Positions 45,901-59,400 of a stretch of DNA of 64,000 bases are shown piece after piece. Positions within the stretch are counted from its first letter, which is position 1; every line of letters begins with the position of its first letter. The position numbers were made by a program, and so were the translations under genes. Origin of the DNA: Spongilla lacustris (Eukaryota; Porifera; Demospongiae; Spongillida; Spongillidae); NCBI GenBank assembly GCA_949361645.1, contig OX442415.1:15376331-15440330 (forward strand), read 5' to 3'. Under the pieces are notes generated by a model. The model did no database searches. It had not been told where the DNA came from and saw nothing but the letters and a program-made list of their open reading frames with translations.

Positions 45901-46028
45901 TATCGTTACTGGCAATGCCAAAAATAGTTTTGCAACCTTGAATTTGAATTTTACAAATTAGCTTAGGTGGAAATAAGGTTTGTTTGATGCGGGAACTTTG
46001 CGGGAACTAAGCCTGCGCGTTCGTACAG
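42961..46028 (-). mobile_element. piggyBac-like transposon, 3.07 kb, potentially autonomous
   Basis: The ends are TGTACGAACGAGCAG (42961) and, inverted, TGTACGAACGCGCAG ending at 46028, 14 of 15 matching. GGGAACC/GGTTCCC motifs cluster just inside both ends (about 42976-43014, 43207-43220 and 43378; 45829-45870 and 45989-46005) and are likely transposase sites. A single long transposase ORF lies between. The flanks are not TTAA, unlike canonical piggyBac insertions. Confidence 0.7.
43736..45745 (-). CDS. piggyBac-like transposase (DDE_Tnp_1_7 type)
   Basis: From the ATG at 45745 (MAPGLQCGNRV) the frame runs 669 residues to TAG at 43736. The frame extends further 5' (an ATG at 45889), but that part crosses the GGGAACC motif cluster, so the later start is preferred. 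The N-terminal third includes a small basic module (LKVKWDECDGVF) and an acidic linker of Asp/Glu/Ser (about 130-165 codons in). The catalytic core shows YFRFWGVILAISIG, VEDELMSSW, VIGDSAFSSVTTA and KIDTHNHLRQG, supplying the Asp residues expected of the piggyBac DDD triad. The C-terminus has a Cys-rich zinc ribbon (CSVCATQGERHNAHYYCVSC and later CGHG..C..IHC) of the kind that binds terminal repeats. No frameshift or stop. Cut-and-paste DNA transposase acting in the nucleus. Confidence 0.88.
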   Translation of the reverse strand: MAPGLQCGNRVKANAVTVLGARRAGSVFGPWAKQKEVHGYIVEVVGCGRGRKLKVKWDECDGVFILAPRALQLDDTASLEDSDEDTHSDTDAGSDSESEDNLGVPEPAEEVESDLLKPHGTNWEVKPDGVVVDYFQGSQSMFKLIWDSENPDGHKNPYDYFCLMFPMSDVPDWIEKTNSRLSELKRRPLSTAEYFRFWGVILAISIGSEKNRRAYWMEESEGESARLFQPPAFGSRFGMGLRRFEDILRCLCFGDDDPADRWGPIRPLIKALNRRRQEKVIPSYILVEDELMSSWISRKQDRTTDGIPHLTKIIRKPKGVGTEVKCIADGVTGIMLQLEVCEGKEAESRKKWSHLPSGTAQTLRLTEHWHNSERIVIGDSAFSSVTTAIECYKCGLFYTGVLKTASREYPRDYLNDTSKYTSRGDHICLTSTIDGCSLIALGWKDKTVKTFVSTCGTTLPGKPHQKHRYSHSGAIITTEVQRPQLASQYFSAAGKIDTHNHLRQGLLGVEEAWGTQTWWHRLVATMFGVTVVDAMLSYNYEQNASLSVTEFASNLAMLLIFNQLDGHDVEEGRRRSSDFLQSPVALVPVQFSAHPLRRLSQLKAYDGTKGSKEGVRRKCSVCATQGERHNAHYYCVSCSDESSNSIVVVCGHGTLRGTTCHTIHCLNAK

Positions 46029-47438
46029 TGAATAAAGCTCGATGGTTTCAAAACACCGTGTAGTTGTTTTTTTTTAGGCCTCCACTCGCTTTTTCTCGAT
46101 GAACAAGACTGTTGAAAGCCTTTCGTTTTTCTTGGCATGTTGCCAAGACGAAATATCTTTCCAGCCATCTAACCACTTCACGACACACAAAACTTATAGC
46201 GAACCATGAAAATAGGAGCGTTAATGGTACACATCGTTCCTGTCAGAAGCTAAAACCCCCACAAAACTGCCTCATAATCATGCTAAAACCGCGACCTACG
46301 GCCCACTACTACGGGTCAAGCGTTTTTATTTTAAGCTTCAAAACAGGCCTACGACACGCGTAGAATGAGACAGCACCACAAGCAACTTTTGTTTTGCTTC
46401 TTACCAACGGCGTATTGCTACTAAAGCCCCCAATACGCCATAACTTACATGTCAATTCAGTAACCTGAATAGGACTTTCGACGATCAAAACTAACAGGCA
46501 CCAACGGAAACCTCCAGAAAGACGAGAAACCCTGAGTTCAAGAAAAGGGCGTAACCGTGTCAAGCATATAGCGTGACGTCACTCAGTACGCAATACGCGT
46601 AGCGTTGCCAACCATTAATTCCAATAACTATGCTAACACTTAGTAGTAGTTAGTACTGCACCACTTTTACCACCACTCTGTCTCAAAAACGATAACAACA
46701 TAAGCGCTCGAAAACCGCTTAAAAAAAGGGTTAGTTTTGTTGACCAGGCCCGTAGGCTCGGTGGGTTCGGTCGACCCCCCCGCTTGCCATCAAAATAATT
46801 TATTCATTACTTCTATATATGTATAGCTAGGTCTATAGCCCACGGCTGTTTGCTCTCATTGAAATCGTGGAAATTAAGCCCTACGCCCAGAAATTTTGAA
46901 ATGAACGTAAGTCCCCATGGCAACACCCGGACAACCGATGACCTGCATGTGGAATTTGCTGTACAACAAAGGACATGAAGAGAATATACACATCAATACT
47001 CTGATATGATTTGGCACACCTCTCAACTTTGTAAAACAGTTTAAATCACGTGATTTTAGTGTGTTACTGCTTACCTATTGCCACCCGAATGCAGCCACCT
47101 CGGATCGGATATTGAGGACATACCGAGAACAAATCGTTAGCTTCAGTCTTTGGAACGTAGAATTGCGGAAATACACCTTTCGTGGTAAGCTGCACAGATT
47201 GTGCTACCAATTTATGCCTAGAGCTAAACTTAACGCATTTTCTGAAGTGGTTTTTAAGCTATGGCAAATCGGCCATTTTGATCGAATTTGATGTGGTAGC
47301 GTGTGTTATTACTTAGATGTGTGGACGGGTAAAAACGATACTATTGTAGTCTAGCAGTAGGTATCATCAAGTGACTACTTCTGCCTCTTGGGAAAGGGTA
47401 TAGCTGCTACCATGTCAGGAGCTATATATGCAGACTAA
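46029..47438. other. no gene recognised
   Basis: Includes CpG-containing stretches near 46540-46610 and AT-rich spans. Short frames (46309-46563, 47061-47291) lack domains. The 5' exons of the downstream gene were not found here. Confidence 0.4.
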
Positions 47439-50400
47439 ATGTTCCTTCATGAGTATACACCTCAGCCTTTCTACTGGTACCTTGTTTGGAGGACCCCACA
47501 CTGTATAAGGCCACCCCCGACTGGAGAGGACTGCACTGCAGGCAGAAGCATACTCTCCAGCTGGCCTAAAGCCATGCGGGATACAACTGTCTCTGCCTTC
47601 TGGTACTGGGGAGGAGGAGATCACAATGCAGCAGAGCAAATCAGTGATGACGGATCAGTCCAAGTCAGGCAAGCCAGGTGTCACCCTTTCCCTCTTCTCA
47701 CCCCTCTTCCCTCCCCCTTTTTAAATACTTTCCTTTGTGTATATCAGTTAGATGCAGCCCATTTACCCCTATGCCACCTGCATGTATGTGTCCATTTGTT
47801 CCTGACTTTCATTCTTGAGACTTTGTATTGAGGTATACACACACACACACACACACACATGAGATGTTGTATGTTGTAAATATTTTCAGGTCACATATCA
47901 GAGGCGGCAAATTGGAGGCCGCAGAGATCTCTAGCCATAATGTGCAGGAGTCACTGGCCGCCCACTCCAGGCTCTTAAGGCTGCAGTCCTCACTGGTTGC
48001 TATACTGGTTTGTACCCCCACCCACTCCCCCTGTTGTCTCTCACTCCAACGTTATGCTGTTATTTTAATAAGCTGGACCTTGCTCAAGGGGGTGCGTCCA
48101 CCCGAACATGCTTCCTTCTCCCTTGTCCAGCAGAATGTGCGGACTGGTGACACTGCCTCCAGGAACTGTAAATGAGGTAGTGTATGTGTGGGAGGAAGGG
48201 GTAAGGGCCTGTGTGAGAGGAAGGACGTTGGATCTGACTCTATACAGGGTGTCTACGAAAGAACGCAACGCTTTTGAAAGGGAATAACTTTTGATAGGAT
48301 TAAGCAAAAAATCTCATATTTTGAAACTGAGTTGGTCGCTTTCCTCAAATTTTTTTCCATCCTTTTAATTGATACATTATTAATCATACTAATTAATTTT
48401 AATAAGCACAATAGATTAGCTGATTTTGAAAGTTCGTATGTGTTCACCTATCGATTGTGAAGCTTCGTTCAAAATATTGGATTTTTTTCACATTCACAAC
48501 TAAAACTGCAACCCTCTACCTATTTCTCTTCGCGTACGCATGCGCACACGACCTCGTCCTAAGACTTAATTCTGTGATAAAATAACCAATCTCAATCACG
48601 TGATACAATTCGGAGGCGGATCTTCTTTTTTTTAATGCAATGCCCCACCTCCTTCGTGGGTGTTACAAGTCAGTGCCAATTAACATGTTTACATCCGATG
48701 TAGTGCGCACCAATTAGCACTATCGTACAGACAGGCACTAAACCGAGCGGCAGGTACTACGGGTTGATATGAATTTGACATGTAATGCCATTCTGTGAGT
48801 TAGGAAACGGAGACGCACACGTTAAACTTAAAGCGCAAGTTATTACACAGTACACGCAAAAATGTGCTGGTTGGTAGACTATCGATCAACATGTTTCAAG
48901 CCTCCAACAAGGTTTTAGATAAGTTTTAAGAGAAGGCATCTCAGATCAAAAATTTTTTAACGACTTAGACAAGCCACTCATGGTTGCATTGTCAATGTAT
49001 TACTTTGCAAGCCTGTTAGCTAGTTCCCATATCATGGTGTGCTTAAGTAAGTGTAGGGTTGATTTATGTGATTTCATGGCTTCAGTAATGGAATTTGCTT
49101 GCAACAAGTTGTGATTTTATATAGCTATTTCCTTACCATAATGTGTGGTAACTGCTGCTTATGGATATAGACCCTCTGCTTTAAGAGTTCCTTCATGCAG
49201 AGTGTGCTTAAATTTCTAATTTTGCAACCCATTAGATGATCGATTAGAGATGAATCAAAGAATCCTTTTTTTAAAGCACCTAAGAAGAGTGCTGTTTAAG
49301 ATAGGTTGTGCTTAATAAAGTCATGAGCCTATAGCTAGTTACTACAAATGTAGATCACAATCTGTGCTGTTGCTTAAGCATGGATACTAGGCTTCCATGT
49401 CTAGGAGATACCTGTTGTGATTTGAAGAATTACTTTAGTATCGACTAATGTTGCAAGTGGTTTTGTGATGCTTGGATTTAAGAGTGGTGTTATTTCGCCA
49501 TGTTGTGAGCAATTGTGTGTCGAATTAGTAGTAGCATAAAAAGGGTAAAAGGTTTGGGAATTCAGCTGTACGTCTTATAAAAGCATCATGTTTTGTTAGC
49601 TACAGATTTTAATATGCTTATGAGTACTACATGTACATGTACATGTACAGTTGCAAGCCTAGCTTTTAAAAGTTCGAATAAAAGTGTGCCTTCCTACCCC
49701 ATCCTGTCTCCTCTTGGTCTTGAAATAATTTTCTGTATTTGATGCGTGAGTGTTGTTTATGAGTACTACCTGTTGTGGACCCAGTATAGCTAACCATATT
49801 TTCATTGGTTAACCAAGGCTTCCTTCTTTCCTAACCCTTCCTGTCCCCTCTTGATCTTAAAATAATTCTCTGTGTGTGTTGCTTATGAGTACTACCTGTT
49901 GAGGACCCAGTATAGCTATCCAACTTTTCATTGGTGAACCAAGGCTTCCTTCTTTCGTACTGCATCTTGTTCCCTCTTGATCTTTTACAATTCTCTACAT
50001 GTTTTTTGTGTGAGTAGTATAGCTAACCTTCTTTTAGTTCCTTAACCTAGGCTTCCTTCTTTCCTACGGTCCCTTCCTATCCCCCTCGATCCTTCTCTTT
50101 GTATGATGCGTGAGTGTTGCTTATGAGTACTACCTGTTGAGGACCCAGTATAGCTAACCATCTTTTCATTGCTTAACCAAGGCTTCCTTTCTTCTTACCC
50201 CTTCCTGTCCCCACTAGATCTTAAAATCCTACCATGCAATTCTCTGTGTTTGGTATGGCTATTGCTTATGAGTACTACATGTAAAGGGCCGACTATAGTT
50301 TAAAAACCCTCTTTTCATTGCTTAACTCAGGGTTTTTTTTTTTTTCCTGCCCCTTCCACTCCCTTCATAATGTTAAAAAAAATTCTCTGTGTTTCGTGTG

Positions 50401-53400
50401 CGAGTGTTGCTTATGAGTACTACCTGTTCAGGACCCAGTATAGCTATCCATCTTTTCATTGCTTAACCCAGGCTACAATCTTTAATACCCCTTCCTGTCC
50501 CCTCTTGATCTTAAAATAATTCTCTGTGTGAGTGTTGCGTATGAGTACTACCTGTTGAGGACCCAGTATAGCAAACCATCTTTTCATTGCTTAACCCAGG
50601 CTACAATCTTTAATACCCTTTCCTATCCCCTCTTGATCTTAAAATAATTCTCTGTGTTACTGGTGCTTATGAGAACTACCTGTTGAGAACCCGGTATAGC
50701 TAACCCTCTTTTTATTGCTTAACCAAGGCTTCCTTCTTTCGTACTGCTTCTTGTTCCCTCTTGATCTTTCACAATTCTCTACATGTTTGTTGTGTAAGTG
50801 GTTAAGCTAACCTTCTTTTAGTTCCTTAACCTAGGCTTCCTTCTTTCCTACGGTCCCTTCTTATCCCCCTCCATTCTTCTCTTTGTATGATGTGTTAGTG
50901 TTGCGTATGAGTACTACTAGTTGAGGGCCCAGTATAGCTAACCATCTTTTCATTGCTTAACCAAGGCTTCCTTCTTTCCTACCCCTTCCTGTTCCCTCTT
51001 GATCTTTAAAAAACAATTCTCTGTGTTTGTCTGGTCTGTGAGTGTTGCTTATGAGTACTACCTGTATAGTTATCCAACTTTTCATTGCTTAATAAAGACT
51101 TCCTTCTTTCCTACACCTAGCTTCCTGTCCCCTCTTGATCTTAAAATAATTCTCTGTGTTTTGTGTGTGAGTGTTGCTTATGAATACTACCTGTTGAGGA
51201 CCCAGTATAACTAACCATCTTTTCATTGGTTAACCAATGCTTCATTCTTTCCTAACCCTTCCTGTCCCATCTTGATCTTAAAATAATTCTCTGTGTTTCC
51301 ATGGTGTGTGAGTGTTACTTATGAGTACTACCTGTTGAGGACCCAGTATAGCTAACCATAGTTTCATTGCTTAACCAAGGCTTCCTTCTTTCCTACCCCT
51401 TCCTGTCCCCTCTTGATCTTAAAATAATTCTCTGACTACTAACTGTTGAGGGCCCAGTATAGCTAACCCTCTTTTTATTACTTGAACAAGAGTTCCATCT
51501 TTCCTACCCCATCCTGTCTCCTCTTGATCTAAAAATAAATCTCTGTGTTTACATGGTGTTTGAGCGTTGCTTATGAGTACTACCTGTTGAGGACCCAGTA
51601 TAGCTAACCATCTTTTCATTGCTTAACTAAGGCTTCCTTTTTTCCTACCCCATCCTGTCCCCTCTAGATCTTTAAATAATTCTCTGTGTTTTCATGGTGT
51701 GTGAGTGTTGCTGATGACTACTACCTGTTGAGGACCTACTATAGCTATCCATCTTTTCATTCGTTAACCAAGGCTTCCTTCCTTCCTACCCCTTCCTGTC
51801 CCCTCTTGATCTTATAATAGTTCTCTGTGTGAGTTTTGCTTATGAGTACTACCTGTTGAGGACCCAATATAGCTAACCATCTTTTCATTGGTTAACCAAG
51901 GCTTCCATCTTTCCTACACTTAGCTTCCTGTCCCCTCTTGATCTTAAAATAATTCTCTGAGTTTCGTGTGTGAGTGTTGCTTATGAGTACTACCTGTTGA
52001 GGACCTACTATAGCTATCCATCTTTTCATTTGTTAACCAAGACTTCCATCTTTCCTACCCCATCCTGTCTCCTCTTGATCTTAAAATTATTTTCTGTGTT
52101 TTCATGGTGTGTGAGTGTTGCTTATGAGTACTACCTATTGAGGACCCAGTATAGCTAACCATCTTTTCATTGCTTAACAAAGACTTCCTTCATTCCTTCA
52201 CCTAGCTTCCTGTCCCCTCTTGATCTTAAAATAATTGTCTGCGTGAGTGTTGCGTTTGAGTACTACCTGTTGAGGACCCAGTATAGCTATCCATCTTTTC
52301 ATTGGTTAACCAAGGCTTCCTTTTTTCCTAACCCTTCCTGTGCCCTCTTGATCTTAAAATAATTCTCTGTGTTTGCATGGTTTGTGAGTGTTGCTTATGA
52401 GTACTACCTGTTGAGGACCCAGTATAGCTAACCATCTTTTCTTTGCTTAACAAAGACTTCCTTCTTTCCTACACTTAGCTTCCTGTCCCCTCTTGATCTT
52501 TAAATAATTCTCTGTGTTTGCCTGGTGTGTGAGTGTTGCGCATGAGTACTACCTGTTGAGGACCCAGTATAACTAACCATCTTTTCATTGGTTAACCAAG
52601 GCTTCCTTCTTTCCTACCCCTTCCTGTCCCATCTTGATTTTTAAATAATTCTCTGTGTTTGCCTGGTGTGTGAGTGTTACTTATGAGTACTACCTGTTGA
52701 GGACCCAGTATAGCTAACCATCTTTTCATTGCTTAACCAAGGCGTCCTTCTTTCCTACCCCTACCTGTCCCCTCTTGATCTTTTAATAATTCTCTGTGTT
52801 TGCCTGGGTGTGTGAGTGTTACTTATGAGTACTACCTGTTGAGGACCCAATATAGCTAACCATCCTTTCATTGGTTAACCAAGGCTTCCATCTTTCCTAC
52901 ACTTAGCTTCCTGTCCCCTTTTGATCTTAAAATAATTCTCTGTGTTTCGTGTGTGAGTGTTGCGTATGAGTACTACCTGTTGAGGACCCAGTATAGCTAA
53001 CCCTCTTTTTATTACTTGAACAAGACTTCGATCTTTCCTACCCCATCCTGTCTCCTCTTGATCTTAAAATAATTTTGTGTTTTCACGGTGTGTGAGTGTT
53101 GCTTATGAGTACTACCTATTGAGGACCCAGTATAGCTAACCATCTTGTCATTGCTTAACCAAGGCGTCCTTCTTTCCTACCCCTACCTGTCCCCTCTTGA
53201 TCTTAAAATAATTCTCTGTGTTTTCATGGTGTGTGAGTGTTAGCTTATGACTACTACCTGTTGAGGACCCAGTATAGCTATCCATCTTTTCATTGGTTAA
53301 CCAAGGCTTCCTTCTTTCCTACCCCTTCCTGTCCCCTCTTGATCTTTAAATAATTCTTTGTGTTTGCCTGGGTGTGTGAGTGTTACTTATGAGTACTACC

Positions 53401-56400
53401 TGTTGAGGACCCAATATAGCTAACCATCTTTTCATTGGTTAACCAAGGCTTCCTTTTTTCCTAACCCTTCCTGTTCCCTCTTGATCTTAAAATAATTCTC
53501 TGTTTTTGCATGGTTTGTGAGTGTTGCGTATGAGTACTATCTGTTGAGGACCCAGTATAGCTAACCCTATTTTTATTACTTGAACAAGGCTTCCTTCTTT
53601 CCTACCCCTTCCTGTCCCCTCTTGATCTTTAAATAATTCTCTGTGTTTGCCTGGGTGTGTGAGTGTTACTTATGAGTACTACCTGTTGAGGACCCAATAT
53701 AGCTAACCATCTTTACATTGGTTAACCAAGGCTTCCTTTTTTCCTAACCCTTCCTGTTCCCTCTTGATCTTAAAATAATTCTCTGTTTTTGCATGGTTTG
53801 TGAGTGTTGCGTATGAGTACTATCTGTTGAGGACCCAGTATAGCTAACCCTATTTTTATTACTTGAACAAGGCTTCCTTCTTTCCTACCCCTTCCTGTCC
53901 CCTCTTGATCTTAAAATAATTGTCTGTGTGAGTGTTGCTTATGAGTACTACCTGTTGAGGACCCAGTATAGCTAAGCATCTTTTCATTGGTTAAGCAAGG
54001 CTTCCTTCTTTCGTACTGCTTCTTGTTCCCTCTTGATCTTTTACAATTCTCTACATGTTTGTTGTGTGAGTGGTATTGCTAACCTTCTTTTAGTTCCTTA
54101 ACCTAGGCTTCCTTCTTTCCTACGGTCCCTTCTTATCCCCCTCGATCCTTCTCTTTGTATGATGTGTGTGTGTTGGATATGAGTACTAACTGTTGAGGAC
54201 CCAGTATAGCTAACCATCTTTTCATTGCTTAACCAAGGCTTCCTTCTTTTCTACTTCTTCCTGTCCCCTCTATATCTTAAAACGTACGATGCAATTATCT
54301 GTGTTTGGTATAGGTGTTGCTTATGAGTACTACATGTAGTGTGCCGCCTATTGTTCTAAAACCCTCTTTTCATTGCTTAGCCCAGGGTTTTTTTCTCTCC
54401 TGCCCCTACCTTTCCCCTCATAATTCTCTGTGTTTCATGTGTGAGTGTTGCTTTTGAGTACTACCTGTTGAGGACCAAGCATAGCTAACCATCTTTTCAT
54501 TGGTTAACCAAGGCTTCCTTCTTTCATACTGCTTCTTGTTCCCTCTTGATCTTTTACAATTCTCTACATGTTTGTTGTGTGAGTTGTATAGCTAACTTTC
54601 TTTTAGTTGGTGTGCTCTGATTTGTTGTTTTAAGTCAGGGTGTGCTTTAATGAATTTGCGTTATGTTGCAATTGAGATATGAACGTACATGTAGTATTTA
54701 AAAGTCATTACAATTCTGTTATGTCTGTTATGTCTTTTAGTGAGCTACTATTATGGATTTTTCAGAATCAAGGGTCCTCTTGCTGGGCATAGTAGTGCTT
54801 GGCCTGTTAGAGGCTTTTTACAAACATGAAGGTGCCTAATTGAATTCATAAAAGACTAGGTTTTATATGAATTTGATTTGCATTGTTCCTTCTAGTGAGA
54901 GATGTTACTGATATGAGTTTACACCATCTGTCTTGTTTATCAGTCCTGTTTTGCCCAGCATAGGTGAAGGTTGGGTATCCATTCATACATTTGAACTCAC
55001 TGAATTTAGTGTCTTGGTTATGTGTAACTTACAGCTAGTCTCTGCATATGAAAATTCCAATACATATACACAATGTACGGGGATGATTGATGTTTTTAAG
55101 AGTTGTGTGCTTGCATGATGATGTCCCAGGTCATAGTGCTTGTATGGATGGAGACTCTCTGCTTAAATAGTGTCAGGTGTGCTTTAATTTTCAACTCATA
55201 GCATAATGAAACGGATATACATGTAATTGTTCATTCTGTTGAAGGTACGTACAAAAACTGCATTGATGTGAGGGTGTACTTCATAGAAAATGTAAGTTGT
55301 GAGCTTCTAAACATGTACATTCAGTTCGTACATTTTGAAAGCAGGCACAATAATACATAACAAAAGGAGTGTAATGAAGTAGTGAGCCCATCTACATGTA
55401 CCCATACTTAAGCACACACTCATTATGACCTGAAAACTGATTCAAGGCCAAGTCTCGCAACATGATGCATTAGAAATCTACATTAGCTGGAGGCTTGCAA
55501 TATTAGTTCATGCTTTAAAATGAAAGTACACAACAGGTGTCTGTATAAAGACGAGAGCCTACCCATACACAAGCAACAACAAAATTTTAACTAGATGCAT
55601 GAATGATATTGATATCATAATGAAAATAACACCTCTTTTAAAAACAATCTACATTTGTAATTATCTAACCTACTTTTAAAGACACAAAGTGACACAGCTC
55701 TTTGCTCACAATGTTTTGAATGCTACATTACAACAATACACGTATGTACAAATCTTTGCGGATTACATAACTAGATGCCGTATTTAAAATTGCAATTATA
55801 TCCAAACCTACAGGTGTATTTTATGCAGAGATTTTACTTTTATCAGTAATAACAAGCTCTTTAAAATACAACACACCATCACTTAACACAGGTTTACACA
55901 CCTCAAGCATGCACAATAATTTTGCTTCTTTTTGGATACTGATGAAAAGAGGGTTAGCTATACCGGGCCCTCAAGACTTAGTACTCATATGCAACACTCA
56001 CACAGAGAATTATTTTAAGATCAAGATCAGACAGGAAGGGGAACGAAAGAAGGAAGCCTTGGTTAAGCAATAAAAAGATGGTTAGTTATACTGGGCCCTC
56101 AACAGGTAGTACTCATAAGCAACACTCACACACCATACAAAGAGAAGGATCGAGGGGGATAGGAAGGGACTGTAGGAAAGTAGGAAGCCTAGTTTAAGGA
56201 ACTAAATGAAGGTTAGCTATACCACTCACACAACTGACATGTAGAGAATTGTAAAAGATCAAGAGTGAACAAGAAGCAGTACGAAAGAAGGAAGCTTTGG
56301 TTAACCTATGAAAAGATGGTTAGCTATATTGGGTCCTCAACAGGTAGTACTCATAAGCAACACTCGCACACGAAACACAGAGAATTATTTTAAATTACAA

Positions 56401-59400
56401 AGGGTCGGGAAGGGGTAGGAAAAAAAAATCCCTGGGTTAAGCAATGAAAAGAGGGTTTTAAAACTATATTCGGCCCTCTACATGTAGTACTCATAAGCAA
56501 CACCGATACCAAACACAGAGAATTGCATGGTAGGATTTTAAGATCTAGAGGGGAGAGGTAGGGGTAGGAAAGTAGGAAGCCTTGGTTAACCAATGAAAAG
56601 ATGGTTAGTTATACTGGGTCCACAACAGGTAGTACTCATAAGCAACACTCACACACCATGCAAACACAGAGAATCATTTTAAGATCAAGATGGGACAGGA
56701 AGGGTTAGGAAAGAAGGAAGCCTTGGTTAACCAATGAAAAGATGGTTAGTTATACTGGGTCCTCAACAGGTAGTACTCATAAGCAACACTTACACACCAG
56801 AGAATTATTTTAAGATCAAGAGGGGACAGGAAGCTAGGTGTAGGAAAATCCTTTGTTAAGCAATGAAAAGATGGATACCTATACTGGGTCCTCAACAGGT
56901 AGTAGCAACACCCACACACCAGGCAAACACAAAGAATTAAGAGGGAACAGGAAGGGGTAGGAAAGTAGGAAGCCTTGGTTAAGCAATGAAATGATGGTTA
57001 GCTATATTGGTCCTCAACAGGTAGTACTCATAAACAACACTCACGCATCACACAAAGAGAAGGATCGAGGGAGATAGGAAGGGATCGTAGGAAAGAAGGA
57101 AGCTTAGGTTAAGGAACTAAAAGAAGGTTAGCTATAACACTCACACAACAATCATCTAGAGAATTGTAAAAGATCAAGAGGGAACAAGAAGCAGTACGAA
57201 AGAAGGAAGCCTTGGTTAACCAATGGAATGATGGTTAACTATACTGGGTCCTCAACAGGTAGTACTCATAAGCAACACTCACACACCATGTAAAAACTGA
57301 GAATTATTTTAAGATCAAGATGGGACAGGAAGGGTTAGGAAAGAATGAAGCCTTGGTTAACCAATGAAAAGATGGTTAGTTATACTGGGTCCTCAACAGG
57401 TAGTATTCATAAGCAACACTCACACACAAAACACAGAGAATTATTTTAAGATCAAGAGGGGACAGGAAGCTAGGTGTAGGAAAGAAGGAAGTCTTTATTA
57501 AGCAATAAAAAGTTGGATAGCTATACAGGTAGTACTCATAAGCAACACTCACAGACCAGACAAACACAGAGAATTGTTTTTTAAAGATCAAGAGGGAACA
57601 GGAAGGGGTAGGAAAGAAGGAAGCCTTGGTTAAGCCATGAAAAGATGGTTAGCTATACTGGGCCCTCAACAGGTAGTACTCATACGCAACACTAACACAT
57701 CATACAAAGAGAAGAATCGAGGGGGATAAGAAGGGACCGTAGGAGAGAAGGAAGCCTAGGTTAAGGAACTAAAAGAAGGTTAGCTTAACCACTTACACAA
57801 CGAACATGTAGAGAATTGTGAAAGATCAAGAGGGAACAAGAAGCAGTACGAAAGAAGGAAGCCTTGGTTAAGCAATAAAAAGAGGGTTAGCTATACTGGG
57901 TTCTCAACAGGTAGTTCTCATAAGCACCAGTAACACAGAGAATTATTTTAAGATCAAGAGGGGATAGGAAAGGGTATTAAAGATTGTAGCCTGGGTTAAG
58001 CAATGAAAAGATGGTTTGCTATACTGGGTCCTCAACAGGTAGTACTCATACGCAACACTCACACAGAGAATTATTTTAAGATCAAGAGGGGACAGGAAGG
58101 GGTATTAAAGATTGTAGCCTGGGTTAAGCAATGAAAAGATGGATAGCTATACTGGGTCCTGAACAGGTAGTACTCATAAGCAACACTCGCACACGAAACA
58201 CAGAGAATTTTTATAACATTATGAAGGGAGAGGAAGGGGCAGGAAAAAAAAAAAACCCTGAGTTAAGCAATGAAAAGAGGGTTTTAAAACTATAGTCGGC
58301 CCTTTACATGTAGTACTCATAAGCAATAGCCATACCAAACACAGAGAATTGCATGGTAGGATTTTAAGATCTAGAGGGGACAGGAAGGGGTAGGAAAGAA
58401 GGAAGCCTTGGTTAAGCAATGAAAACATGGTTAGCTATATCCGTGGTCCTCAACAGGAAGTACTCATAAGCAACACTCACGCATCATACAAAGAGAAGGA
58501 TCGAGGGGGATAGGAAGGGACCGTAGGAAAGAAGGAAGCCTAGGTTAAGGAACTAAAAGAAGGTTAGCTATACTACTCACACAACAAACATGTAGAGAAT
58601 TGTAAAAGATCAAGAGGGAACAAGAAGCAGTACAAAAGAAGGAAGCCTTGGTTCACCAATGAAAAGTTGGATAGCTATACTGGGTCCTCAACAGGTAGTA
58701 CTCATAAGCAACACTCACACAGAGAATTATTTTAAGATCAAGAGGGGACAGGAAGGGGTAGGAAAGAAGGAAGCCTTGGTTAACCAATGAAAAGATGGTT
58801 AGCTATACTGGGTCCTCAACAGGTAGTACTCATAAACAACACTCACGCATCAAATTCAGAGAATTATTTTAAGACCAAGTGGAGACGGGATGGGGTAGGA
58901 AGGCACACTTTTATTCGAACTTTTATAAGCTAAACTTGCAACTGTACATGTACATGTACATGTAGTACTCATAAGCATATTATAATCTGTAGCTAACAAA
59001 ACATGATGCTTTTATAAGACGTTCAGCTGAATTCCCAAACCTTTTACCCTTTTTATGCTACCACTAATTCGACACACAATTGCTCACAACATGGCGAAAT
59101 AACACCACTCTTAAATCCAAGCATCACAAAACCACTTGCAATATTAGTCGATACTAAAGTAATTCTTCAAATCACAACAGGTATCTCCTAGACATGGAAG
59201 CCTAGTATCCATGCTTAAGCAACAGCACAAATTGTGATCTACATTTGTAGTAACTAGCTATAGGACTCATGACTTTATTAAGCACAACCTATCTTAAAAA
59301 ACAGCACTCTTCTTAGGTGCTTTAAAAAAAGGATTTTTTGATTCATCTCTAATCGATCATCTAATGGGTTGCAAAATTAGAAATTTAAGCACACTCTGCA

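Noticed and set aside
49690..54600. Repeated stop-free stretches (for example 50999-51214) as a repeat protein gene
   Set aside because: Frames shift between units and the same short peptides appear in unrelated frames; the array is non-coding.
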